A stretch of 64,000 nt of DNA from NCBI RefSeq assembly GCF_900105625.1, contig NZ_FNSD01000001.1, positions 2,418,001-2,482,000 on the forward strand. The letters are read 5' to 3'. Every line of letters starts with the position of its first letter. Positions within the stretch are counted from its first letter, which is position 1. The stretch comes from Terriglobus roseus (GTDB taxonomy: Bacteria > Acidobacteriota > Terriglobia > Terriglobales > Acidobacteriaceae). The notes under the pieces were generated by a model. The model saw only the letters and a list, made by a program, of their open reading frames with translations. It was not told the DNA's origin and did not search any database. Below, one piece after another: positions 54,718 to 62,838 of the stretch. A program made the translations under genes and the position numbers.

Positions 54718-54746
54718 AAACTAGACGGGCAGAAATCTCAAGTCAA
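54718..54746 (-). promoter_or_regulatory. Predicted promoter of the phage cassette
   Basis: On the minus strand TTGACT (54741-54746) and TAGTTT (54718-54723) are separated by 17 bases. The expected transcript has a leader of about 245 bases before the zinc-ribbon ATG. Confidence 0.5.
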
Positions 54747-54867
54747 CGCGATTTTTATGAAATTTCACCCCAAAAGTCTTGGGCCCATCGGCAAAGGGCG
54801 GCGGTGGTATAGCTCATAGTCTAGCCTCGCTTTATTCGCCTTATCTTCGCTTTTAAGAAGTTCCTTT

Positions 54868-54888
54868 GGCAAGCTATTTCCGCTTGCC
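54868..54888. promoter_or_regulatory. Operator-like dyad
   Basis: GGCAAGC (54868-54874) and GCTTGCC (54882-54888) are perfect arms around seven bases. It lies 120 bases upstream of the cassette promoter and about 260 before mltG. Confidence 0.4.
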
Positions 54889-55146
54889 CGATGAGGATTT
54901 CCCTTATCGGCACCATAAGTTGTGCAGGCTACAAAGTGCAGCGGATGGAAAGACAAAGATCGCCTCTGGACTACAAACGCCGTCCTTCTCCCGGGATTGG
55001 AAATGCATCGACTCGACCGGTGAACCTGTCGCCGGAAGACGATGCCCCCACCCAACTGAGGCAGCCAGCGCCCGATGCGCAAGAAGGCGTGACCCCCACC
55101 TGCCTGTCGCCTGTTTCCGGCTCTCGTCCTGTGAGAGATTGTCTCT

Positions 55147-56121
55147 GTGAAGTTCCTTGGCGTCCTGCTCCTCCTGATCCTCATCGCTGCCGGCGCGGTC
55201 GGCTTCCTGGTCTATGCACCGGACACACCGCCCGGCGAGGTCTTCATCGACCTGCCCACTGGCACCAGCTCCACTGAGATGGCGCAGAGGCTGCAGGATG
55301 GCCACGTCCTTCGCAGCCGGTATGCCTTTCTTCTGCTGCGCGTCTGGAAGGGCGGCAGCCTGAAGGCCGGGGAGTACCGCTTTGCCGACCCGGCAAGTGC
55401 CGCTGCCATCTACGCGCGCATCGCCCGGGGCGACGTGTACACCCGCGCCGTGACGATCCCCGAAGGCTTCAATCTGTACGACATTGCCGCAGCCGTTGAG
55501 GCCGCCGGCCTGGGCAGCCACGAGGTCTTCCTCAAGACAGCCCATACCAACGCCGACCTCGTCAGCGCCTTCGCCCCGACCGCGACATCGCTCGAGGGCT
55601 ATCTGTATCCCGACACCTATCGCTTCAGCCGCCACACCACGGTCCGCACCATGCAGGACACCATGGTCCGGCGCTTCCGAAAGGAGGCGGCAACCCTGGG
55701 GCTGCTGACCACACCAGACATCGCGCGCACCGTCATCCTCGCCTCGCTGGTGGAGAAGGAGGTCCACTTTGACAACGAACGCACCGAGGCCGCGGGCGTC
55801 TTCACCAACCGGCTGGACCGCAAGATGCCCCTGCAGACCGACCCCACCGTCATCTACGCGGCGCTGCAGGCTGGCCGTTGGACCGGCGTCATCCATCGCA
55901 GCGACCTCGATTTCGATTCGCCCTACAACACCTATCGCCACACCGGCCTGCCGCCCGGGCCCATCTGCTCGCCGGGTGCCGCTGCCCTGCGTGCCGCCAT
56001 GCAGCCTGCAACAACGGAAAATCTGTACTTCGTCGCGGACGCGACCGGCCACACGCAGTTTTCTGCCGGCCTGAAGGAGCATGCCGACCAGGTCGAAAGC
56101 TATCGGAAGGGCATCCGCTAG
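55147..56121 (+). CDS. mltG: Endolytic transglycosylase MltG
   Basis: MltG cleaves nascent glycan strands at the inner membrane and sets their length. The 324-residue protein has one N-terminal membrane span (FLGVLLLLILIAAGAVGFLVY). A LysM-like part follows, then the catalytic YceG domain with LEGYLYPDTYRF (catalytic Glu), LASLVEKEVHFD, PLQTDPTVIYA and HTGLPPGPICSPG. The start is GTG at 55147. It is a host gene transcribed away from the phage cassette. The gap between it and the cassette is the region where element ends should lie. Confidence 0.95.
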   Translation: MKFLGVLLLLILIAAGAVGFLVYAPDTPPGEVFIDLPTGTSSTEMAQRLQDGHVLRSRYAFLLLRVWKGGSLKAGEYRFADPASAAAIYARIARGDVYTRAVTIPEGFNLYDIAAAVEAAGLGSHEVFLKTAHTNADLVSAFAPTATSLEGYLYPDTYRFSRHTTVRTMQDTMVRRFRKEAATLGLLTTPDIARTVILASLVEKEVHFDNERTEAAGVFTNRLDRKMPLQTDPTVIYAALQAGRWTGVIHRSDLDFDSPYNTYRHTGLPPGPICSPGAAALRAAMQPATTENLYFVADATGHTQFSAGLKEHADQVESYRKGIR

Positions 56122-56304
56122 CGCCCGGCCTTGGAAGAGCTAAGCTCCCTCCCGGTCTCCGGGTGGAAGATGTTACAAACTCTGAACATCGACCCCCAAG
56201 AAAATCCATCGCGAGGGCGGTTACCACCATCTGACCCTGTGAGCCCTTGGACGGCGCAGATTGCCGCGCCCCCGCCGGGACGACCTCACGGATAGACTGG
56301 AAGT

Positions 56305-57204
56305 TTGGAAAAGACACTCAAGCATCGAGCGAAGGCGTTTGTCCTGCTCTGCCTTTTGCCGGCACTTGGCGGCTGCCTCCGCACCACCCGGTCGGTGATG
56401 CAGACCCATCCCCCGGCGAAGGTCCTCTCGTCGTCCCTGGACGAGATCGTCAAGTCCACGACGGAGCGATTCGACCATATCCAGACGTTGAAGGCGTCGG
56501 TCGAGATGACAGCTTCCACCGGCGGTGGCAAGGAAGGCAAGGTGGTCACGTACACCTCCTTCACCGGCTACATCCTCATGCGCAAGCCGGGCGACTTCCA
56601 CTTCATCGGCCTGGCGCCCGCCATCCGCACCAAGATGGTGGATATGGTGACGGACGGCAAGACCTTCACCCTTGCGATTCCACCCATCAGCCAGGCGACC
56701 ATTGGATCGAACGACTCGCCCGGAACTTCAACGAACGCGCTCAAGAATCTGCGACCGCAGTTCTTCACGGACTCGCTGCTGATCCGCAGTGCGAAGCCCG
56801 ATGAGATGGTGTCACTCGTCTCCGACGACCGCATCTACCAGCCGGACCCGACCAAAAAGTACGTCGTGGATGAGCCGGAGTACGACCTGGGCATCTACCG
56901 CTCCGTTGCCAACAGCACCGAGCTCAAGACGCAGCGCGTCATCCACATCGGTCGCGCAACGCTTTTGCCTTACCAGCAGGACGTCTATGACGAAAAGGGC
57001 CAGCTCGTCACCGTCGTCAACTACGACGACTACAAGCTCTTCGGCGAGAACACCTTCGCCTCGAAGATCACCATCCGTCGTCCAATCGACGGGTTGACGC
57101 TGCGCGTCACCATCACGCAGCTCGCATTGAATTCGCAGCTCGATGACGAGCAGTTTGAAGCCCCGCACATACCCTCCACCTACAAGGTGGAAAGGCTGCC
57201 CTGA
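56305..57204 (+). CDS. Outer-membrane lipoprotein-sorting-like protein (LolA/DUF4292 type)
   Basis: A 299-residue exported lipoprotein. The signal ends at LLPALGGC, a lipobox. The mature protein is an unclosed beta-barrel type: ALKASVEMTAST-like strands as LKASVEMTASTGGG, GYILMRKPGDFHF, IRTKMVDMVTDGKTF. The fold order resembles LolA/LolB or DUF4292 proteins. The start is TTG at 56305, and no better ATG or GTG precedes the signal. It lies between mltG and a Crp regulator gene. Confidence 0.75.
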   Translation: MEKTLKHRAKAFVLLCLLPALGGCLRTTRSVMQTHPPAKVLSSSLDEIVKSTTERFDHIQTLKASVEMTASTGGGKEGKVVTYTSFTGYILMRKPGDFHFIGLAPAIRTKMVDMVTDGKTFTLAIPPISQATIGSNDSPGTSTNALKNLRPQFFTDSLLIRSAKPDEMVSLVSDDRIYQPDPTKKYVVDEPEYDLGIYRSVANSTELKTQRVIHIGRATLLPYQQDVYDEKGQLVTVVNYDDYKLFGENTFASKITIRRPIDGLTLRVTITQLALNSQLDDEQFEAPHIPSTYKVERLP

Positions 57205-57215
57205 CAATTTCGCAT

Positions 57216-57300
57216 GTATGTCGGCTGAACTACACAGCGGATAGTCGACCCGTGTAAGTCTGATACAACACAGACCGCATCGGTCTGATATCTGACATAC
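57216..57300. promoter_or_regulatory. Nested inverted and direct repeats before the Crp-type gene
   Basis: GTATGTC (57216-57222) and GACATAC (57294-57300) are inverted. CAGACC (57271-57276) and GGTCTG (57282-57287) form an inner inverted pair. GTCTGATA occurs directly at 57258-57265 and 57283-57290. It may be an autoregulatory site. Confidence 0.45.
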
Positions 57301-57340
57301 GTATGCGTTCAGTCGCCTCTACGACGAATTGAAGGAGCCG

Positions 57341-58069
57341 ATGCTCCCAACCGGCAATCTCCTGCTTGATAGTCTTTCTGCGCCTCTCCGCACCCTGATT
57401 CTTACGAATGCTCGACCTTGCGAACTGGATCTGAAGACGGTCCTGGTGCGGCCGGGCAGGGCACCTCTCAGTCTCATCTTCCTTACCTCAGGCATGGCGT
57501 CGCTGGTAGTCACCATGATGGACGGAGCGGCCTCTGAGGTCGGTATGCTGGGCCGGGAAGGCTTTACCGGCTCCTCCACACTGATTGGTCCAGACCTGAA
57601 TCACCCGGAGTGCATCGTCCAGATTCCCGGCCGCGGGCTCCAGGTATCCCGGCAGTGGCTGCAGTCACTCTTCGCCACATCAAACGAGTTCCAGGGGAAA
57701 GTGCTTGAGGTCGTACAGAGGCAGCTCAACATCTCGGCGCAGCTCTCTGCGTGCAATCTCCGTCACGAGGCCGAGGGCCGGTTCTGCCGGTGGCTCCTGA
57801 TGGCATCGGACCTGATCGATTCGCCAACGCTGTTGATGACCCAGGAGTTCCTCTCCGAGATGCTGGGGACGCGGCGCACAACCATCTCCGCGATCGTTCA
57901 GCCGCTGCGGTCCAGTGGCCTGATCAGCGTGACGCGGGGGACCGTCCGCATTCTCGACCGCGCGGGCCTGATGGCGAAGGCCTGCGAGTGTTATGAGATC
58001 TGCAGTCGGTCCATGCATCCGGAGATGCTCAAGGCCATGGAACCTGACCGGCCCATGCGTCGCAACTGA
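57341..58069 (+). CDS. Crp/Fnr-family transcriptional regulator
   Basis: A 242-residue regulator with a cyclic-nucleotide-binding-like beta roll (about residues 25-130: VLVRPGRAPLSLIFLTSGMAS, GREGFTGSS). A winged helix follows (about 160-225: LLMTQEFLSEMLGTRRTTISAIV, the recognition helix, and SSGLISVTRGTVRILDRAGL). The arginine expected for cAMP phosphate binding is not evident, so the ligand is unknown. No Fnr cysteine cluster is present. The ATG at 57341 has AAGGAG five bases upstream. Confidence 0.88.
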   Translation: MLPTGNLLLDSLSAPLRTLILTNARPCELDLKTVLVRPGRAPLSLIFLTSGMASLVVTMMDGAASEVGMLGREGFTGSSTLIGPDLNHPECIVQIPGRGLQVSRQWLQSLFATSNEFQGKVLEVVQRQLNISAQLSACNLRHEAEGRFCRWLLMASDLIDSPTLLMTQEFLSEMLGTRRTTISAIVQPLRSSGLISVTRGTVRILDRAGLMAKACECYEICSRSMHPEMLKAMEPDRPMRRN

Positions 58070-58096
58070 GAACGCTGCGTGGGAGGTGGAACGGCC

Positions 58097-58717
58097 CTAA
58101 GGCCGCTCCGCCACGCCCACCACCTGCGGAAGATTCGAGCGGCCGCCGCGCCGCAACGCACCGGCAAGACGAACCAGCGTAGACACAGCACTCAGCAGCA
58201 GAACAGCACCCGCGCCCAGCGCCGTGATGCCGGAGACCTGCGCGCGGGACAGCGTCGCCAGGCAAGCCAACGGCCACAGGATCAACAGAGTGCCCGTGAC
58301 GTAGTGCTGCCGGTTGCGAAAGGTGCTCGCCAATGGGAACAGGTGCAGGCCGACGATGATGGCGATCGCCGTCACAACATACTCGCTCAGGTGCAGGATG
58401 CCCAGGATCGTCGCAGCCGTCGCGACCGAGACCCACTGAATGATGTTCACGGCCCGGAACATGCGCCGCGAACGCTCCTCCGCCTCAGCGTCGGGTGCAG
58501 CGGCGGGCAGCAGCTTCCCGCGTTGCAGCAAGACAAGGGACAAGGCGAGGGATGCCACGCCGGCAGCAGCAACAAGCACCTGCGCTGCCCGATGCGAACC
58601 AGCTACTGCACCCAGTCCAAGCAACAGCCACAACTCGCCGAAGCCAAGAAGAAACAGGGCCCCAACGGTCCGTCCCCGGGCCTGCTCGGCCGTTACGATG
58701 CTGCGAATGCTGGGCAT
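58097..58717 (-). CDS. Membrane protein of unknown function
   Basis: A 206-residue protein with about six hydrophobic segments (GALFLLGFGELWLLLGLGAVAG, VLVAAAGVASLALSLVLL, VATAATILGILHL, VVTAIAIIVGLHLFPLA, YVTGTLLILWPLACLATL, ITALGAGAVLLLSAVS). Histidines in SEYVVT/LHLFPLA are typical of some small sensor membrane proteins, but no family is certain. Convergent with the Crp-type gene. Confidence 0.8.
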   Translation of the reverse strand: MPSIRSIVTAEQARGRTVGALFLLGFGELWLLLGLGAVAGSHRAAQVLVAAAGVASLALSLVLLQRGKLLPAAAPDAEAEERSRRMFRAVNIIQWVSVATAATILGILHLSEYVVTAIAIIVGLHLFPLASTFRNRQHYVTGTLLILWPLACLATLSRAQVSGITALGAGAVLLLSAVSTLVRLAGALRRGGRSNLPQVVGVAERP

Positions 58718-58813
58718 AGGGAATGTCCAAAGCTTACACCGCTGACGATGTGGACGGAGGTCAGCGACCGCTTCCGACGCCTGGGCAACTGCAAGCGCAT
58801 GAATGACCGACCA

Positions 58814-60928
58814 TCAGTTCCACCGCGGGTCCCGTGTGATCTCGAGAAAGTCCAGCGGTGCTTCGCCGCCGGTGCCACGCAGTTCGACGACATCGCCGGG
58901 CTTCAGCCGAATGCCATTGATCACGAACCGCTCCGCCAGCGCTCCGTCTGGTGTCCACTCAGAGTCCCCTCCGGGGCGGCGCATGTTGCTCCAGTGGGCC
59001 CGTGTCTTCCCGTTCAAGCGCAGCTCAAATTGCGATGTCGCAGAGGTCTCGTCGAAATAGCCGACCTCGATACGGTAGACATTCTCCTCACCACGGAAGT
59101 GCGTGGACACGGAGCACTCTGCCGCGTCGTGACACACCGAGGCGGCACCGCCTGACGCATCCTCGGGCACCTTCGCACGCCGCGCAGCGTAGCGGATGCT
59201 CTCCATCGACTCCGCCTCCGTGCGTGCGGGGTGGCTGCCGACGAAGCCTGAGGCATCGGGTACGCCGCTCACACGCAGCAGCCACTCTGTCGCACTCTCA
59301 CGCCAGATCTCCGCACGTCGTGTCGCTCCTTCCAACAGCGCGTGCATGACAGCGTAGCGCTCTCCGTCCAGCAATCCGCGCTCCACCAGCTCCTGCGTGC
59401 CCTCCCACGCATCGAGAGCGTTTGCCGCCTCCGAGGCGCCGGCAAAGTGGGCGTCGTAGAAACTCTGTACGACCGTCTTACCGCTATGCAGCGTGGCCCG
59501 GTACGGCACGCGATGCACTCCCAGCAGCAAGCGGTCCGGCACCTGCGCCGGGTCGCGCAACTCCGCGGCAAAGCTATCCGGATAGCCCTCCAGCGCCTCG
59601 GCGCGCTCGACGCCAATGCCGTGCTCGTCGGCAAGCGCAGCGGCATCGGCCATGCGCGGCCCTTCTCCCCTATCGTTCAATAGCGGGGGCAGACCCATGG
59701 GCGATACCAGGTCGACATACGCGGCAGCGCTGTTTAATACGATCCCCTTGGCAACAGCGAAGACACGCGCATCGTTACCCCACGTCTGCCGCGCCCACTC
59801 GTCCACCACACGGTCAGCGGTGAGTGAGGGATCCCATGCCGTACGGCCGAAGGCGTACAGGTTGGCCTGCAGCAGCGGATTGGTCGGAAGGGCTTCCGCA
59901 GCTTCTGGCTCCAGACGCGCCAGGATCCCAGTTGCTGCGACCGCATCCAGCAGTGTTCCTGCCGGCCTTTCCGGCGTGCGCAGTGCCTGCTGCCAGGCCT
60001 CCATCGGCAGGGCTGGCATGGTCACTCCGCCGGGCGCAAGCGCAAACTCCACAAGCTGAGGGCCGCCTCCCGCAGGCAGGGATGATCCAAGCCCAGCCAT
60101 CTGCTCGCCCGCGACCATTCCCTCGCGGATGGGGAGTGCATCTCGCGCGCCTGTCGCCGATCCCGATGGGACCAGCGTCCGTTGGCTTCCCGCATCCTCA
60201 CGCCACGTGCGAATGCCGAAACTGCGAAGGGTCCTGGTCAGATCCTGAAATGCTGAAGGAGGTAGCGAGCCACGCACGGCCAGGCCGTTCAACCCGACCG
60301 AGGCCATCAGTCGTGCCGTGTCGCGCACGTCGCCGGCCATGCTTCCGTCACGCCAGTCGATCCCGAGGACGCGATTCGCGATCTTCGGTGATTCGATCAG
60401 CTCATCCGGCAACTGCTGGTCTGCCGCGACCAGCGCGGCAAAGCGATACGCCGCCCACAACTCGGCACGCGGCGAACCACCCTGCAGGATCCACCAGTGC
60501 CGAATGCCGCGCCGCAGATGGACGATGCGAAAGCCCTCTTCAGGGAGGGCCTTCTCAGTCCAACCGGGCAAACGCGCGAGCCGCGCCCGATGCACCGCGT
60601 CGGTAGTGCCAAGCACGATAGCGTCGAGCCGAGGGTCAAACCGGTGAAGCAGCATGTCCGTACCGGCGACCATGTGACCCAGGCCGCGGTCAAGTTCCTC
60701 CGCCGCCTCATTCTCTTCCGGTGCGTCGCCCAGCAAGACCACAGCGTGTGGCATGTCGTGATAACGCGGCGGGTCTGGCGGGATGGCATAGCGGAGCCAC
60801 CCCACGGGGGCGGACGGCAACGAGGCCTGCGCGGTCGTCTGCGCGCCCTGCCCGGAGCAAAGCGGCACGACGATCGCATACGCCATGCAAAACGCCGCTA
60901 CTTGCAGACTTCGGCCCGACCAGTGCAT
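58814..60928 (-). CDS. Secreted GH67-family protein lacking a recognisable catalytic core
   Basis: A 704-residue protein with a signal peptide (FCMAYAIVVPLCSGQG). Its outer parts match alpha-glucuronidase GH67 in order. The N-domain has WLRY and VVLLGDAPEENEAAEELDRG. ARLMASVGLNGL corresponds to the start of the barrel. The C-domain has LLQANLYAFGRTAWDPSL, AYVDLVSPMGLPPL, LLLGVHRVPYRATLHSG and ERYAVMHALLEGA. Residues about 240-350 replace roughly 200 residues of family sequence that hold the catalytic glutamates and aspartate, and I find no equivalents. An added C-terminal carbohydrate-binding-like domain covers about 575-704. It may be a pseudoenzyme or adaptor for glucuronoxylan. Confidence 0.75.
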   Translation of the reverse strand: MHWSGRSLQVAAFCMAYAIVVPLCSGQGAQTTAQASLPSAPVGWLRYAIPPDPPRYHDMPHAVVLLGDAPEENEAAEELDRGLGHMVAGTDMLLHRFDPRLDAIVLGTTDAVHRARLARLPGWTEKALPEEGFRIVHLRRGIRHWWILQGGSPRAELWAAYRFAALVAADQQLPDELIESPKIANRVLGIDWRDGSMAGDVRDTARLMASVGLNGLAVRGSLPPSAFQDLTRTLRSFGIRTWREDAGSQRTLVPSGSATGARDALPIREGMVAGEQMAGLGSSLPAGGGPQLVEFALAPGGVTMPALPMEAWQQALRTPERPAGTLLDAVAATGILARLEPEAAEALPTNPLLQANLYAFGRTAWDPSLTADRVVDEWARQTWGNDARVFAVAKGIVLNSAAAYVDLVSPMGLPPLLNDRGEGPRMADAAALADEHGIGVERAEALEGYPDSFAAELRDPAQVPDRLLLGVHRVPYRATLHSGKTVVQSFYDAHFAGASEAANALDAWEGTQELVERGLLDGERYAVMHALLEGATRRAEIWRESATEWLLRVSGVPDASGFVGSHPARTEAESMESIRYAARRAKVPEDASGGAASVCHDAAECSVSTHFRGEENVYRIEVGYFDETSATSQFELRLNGKTRAHWSNMRRPGGDSEWTPDGALAERFVINGIRLKPGDVVELRGTGGEAPLDFLEITRDPRWN

Positions 60929-61138
60929 CCGCTTCCTCTACCACTCCCCACATTGGACTCCCGTCCCGACAGCACGCTCGCCCCGGTTAGGAAACTCTTG
61001 CGATGGTATGCGGTTTCCGAATCCCGTGCGCGTACCTGAGGGAGCAACCCGATAAGAAGAAAACTCCCCGACAATCCCCACGCAAACATACAATTGGCTG
61101 AAACTGGCATAGCGGCGTATGCTCGGCTGACACCAAAG

Positions 61139-61975
61139 ATGGAGACGGGTTCGAGCATGGAAGCTCTGCAACATGCCGCATCAAAACCAGGGCACGAGGA
61201 GCATTCCACTTTCCCCGCATATCGCGGCGAGGAACGTCATGCGGTATCCGCCTGGACAAGCAGTAAAGCCAAGCGATGCTTCGACTTCCTGGCGGCCCTG
61301 GTAGGCCTGATCCTCCTGTCTCCCCTGCTCCTGGTCGCTGCGCTGGCAATCGTCTGCACGTCCGAAGGAGACGCCCTGTTTACCCAGGAGCGTGTCGGGC
61401 GAGGCGAACAGACCTTCACTATCTATAAGTTCCGCACCATGTGCGAGGGCGCGGAGTTCTGCGGACCGTCCGTTACCTGCGAGGGCGACCCACGCATCAC
61501 AACCGTCGGCCGCTGGCTGCGCTCGATCAAACTGGACGAGCTGCCACAGCTCTACAACGTCGTCCGCGGCGACATGAGCTTTGTAGGACCGCGGCCCAAA
61601 CTGGTTAGCCATGAGTGCGGACCGCTGCCCTGCCGCCCCGGCATCACGGGCGCCGCGACCCTCCTGTTCACCCGTGAGGAAGAGCTGCTGGTGAAGATCC
61701 CCGCCGACCTGGTGGAGCGCTTTACTGTGATGGTGCTGAACCCGGTCAAAGCGAAATTGGACGCCCGGTACGCAGAACATGCAAGCTTCAGTTCCGATTT
61801 GGGACTGATCTCCGCGACCATCTTCCGACTGCAGTGGGATAAGCGTATGGCCGACCTGTCAGACCTGGTCGAGGCCCATCCGGAAGACCTTGTGAAGCGC
61901 GCGATTGCCATGCCGGCTCCCAAGTCCGACCCCTTTTCCCATGCGGAAACGATCGCCGTCAACCAAGTAGCTTAG
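61139..61975 (+). CDS. Polyprenyl-phosphate sugar-1-phosphate transferase
   Basis: A 278-residue bacterial sugar transferase of the WcaJ/EpsL class, which starts exopolysaccharide repeat-unit assembly. It has a single membrane-reentrant helix (FDFLAALVGLILLSPLLLVAALAIV), and catalytic-region motifs FTIYKFRTM, GRWLRSIKLDELPQLYNV and MSFVGPRPKL. An unstructured N-terminal extension precedes the helix. The start could also be the ATG at 61157 or a TTG at 61094; no RBS is strong. No other exopolysaccharide genes are adjacent in the window. Its stop overlaps the HAD gene's stop. Confidence 0.88.
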   Translation: METGSSMEALQHAASKPGHEEHSTFPAYRGEERHAVSAWTSSKAKRCFDFLAALVGLILLSPLLLVAALAIVCTSEGDALFTQERVGRGEQTFTIYKFRTMCEGAEFCGPSVTCEGDPRITTVGRWLRSIKLDELPQLYNVVRGDMSFVGPRPKLVSHECGPLPCRPGITGAATLLFTREEELLVKIPADLVERFTVMVLNPVKAKLDARYAEHASFSSDLGLISATIFRLQWDKRMADLSDLVEAHPEDLVKRAIAMPAPKSDPFSHAETIAVNQVA

Positions 61976-62583
61976 TCCGCCTGTCCAGGCTCGCCCGGGA
62001 CGTACATCGGGACTCGCACGGCACGCATACCCGCCCGGGCCGCAGCCTCCATCCCCTCTTCAGAATCCTCAAAGACGACGCAGTCCTCCGGACTAACACC
62101 GATCTTGCGCGCGGCAGCGAGGAAGAGGTCTGGAGCAGGCTTGCCCTCCTTCACGTCCTCAATGGCCGCCACCGCGTCGAACAGAGACAGAAGACCGACG
62201 GCATGCAGCGTCGCTTCGACATTGCTGCGCTGACCATTAGAAGCCACCGCCATGGGCACTCGGCCACGCCACTGCCGTGCGATATCGCATACGGGCGTGA
62301 TCTGCTCCAGCAGGTGCAGATTTCGCCCGTAGTTCATCGCCCAGGTCCGAAGGACTTCGCGATGCGGCACCGGGATCCTGCCCACTTCATTGTCCAGCGC
62401 AAGCAGCACGGTAGCCGGCGTCTGCCCGTACTTTGATCGAGCCCACTCAATGGTCGGCCGCAGGCCGAAGGGCTCCAGCGCGTCCTTCAGAGCCTGCACG
62501 TGAGCTGGCAGCGTCTCCACCAGCGTGCCATCGCAATCGAAAATCAGACCGCGAAAGCCTTCGGGCAGCGGAGGAAGATTCAT
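61972..62583 (-). CDS. HAD-superfamily phosphatase (beta-phosphoglucomutase-like)
   Basis: A 203-residue HAD hydrolase. Motif I is GLIFDCDGTLVET. Motif II lies in VPMAVASNGQRS. Lysine motif III is in IEDVKEGKPAPDLFLAA. Motif IV is VVFEDSEEGMEAAARAGM. A helical cap lies between I and II, as in beta-phosphoglucomutase and sugar-phosphate phosphatases. A much longer open frame continues upstream, but it runs antisense to the cupin gene and is rejected. The cupin gene nearby may share sugar-phosphate substrates. Confidence 0.92.
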   Translation of the reverse strand: MNLPPLPEGFRGLIFDCDGTLVETLPAHVQALKDALEPFGLRPTIEWARSKYGQTPATVLLALDNEVGRIPVPHREVLRTWAMNYGRNLHLLEQITPVCDIARQWRGRVPMAVASNGQRSNVEATLHAVGLLSLFDAVAAIEDVKEGKPAPDLFLAAARKIGVSPEDCVVFEDSEEGMEAAARAGMRAVRVPMYVPGEPGQAD

Positions 62584-62697
62584 AGCGTTGATCGTAAGCC
62601 AGAGGTCGTCTGCACAAGTTTCAGTGCGGCCATCAATGCGTTTCAAAACGCGTTGCGGATGACGCAACACCCCTGCGTTCGCGGCTTCGAACGAGTA

Positions 62698-62727
62698 TTG
62701 ACACGTGCGCCGCCCATCCCATACGCT
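62698..62727 (+). promoter_or_regulatory. Predicted promoter of the cupin gene
   Basis: A perfect TTGACA lies at 62698-62703 and TACGCT at 62722-62727, with an 18-base spacer. The transcript would start about 105 bases before the ATG. Confidence 0.45.
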
Positions 62728-62735
62728 TCCCTGAC

Positions 62736-62747
62736 TGAGACGTCTCA
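62736..62747. promoter_or_regulatory. Operator-like perfect palindrome
   Basis: TGAGACGTCTCA is a perfect 12-base palindrome just after the predicted start site of the cupin promoter. Its position fits a repressor-binding site. Confidence 0.45.
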
Positions 62748-62838
62748 ACGGAAGTGGCGCCGACCGGTTTACCCTTCGCTTCCCGACGGGTTCCGCCCCG
62801 CAACTCACGCAATTCGAGACACAGTAAGAGGACGGTAC

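Larger units (their letters stand above)
54465..55146. other. Long intergenic region between phage cassette and mltG
   Basis: About 680 bases hold no supported gene. It contains the predicted cassette promoter (54718-54746), about 250 bases of leader to the first cassette gene, a 7-base dyad (54868-54888) and the upstream region of mltG. Open frames there have no family or codon support. Confidence 0.6.

Noticed and set aside
36893-55146. Attachment-site direct repeats around the phage cassette
   Set aside because: Short flanks at 36893-36940 and 54720-55146 were compared by eye, and no matching repeat or tRNA end was found.
54904-56082. Minus-strand frame of 392 residues
   Set aside because: It is antisense to mltG and has no family features.
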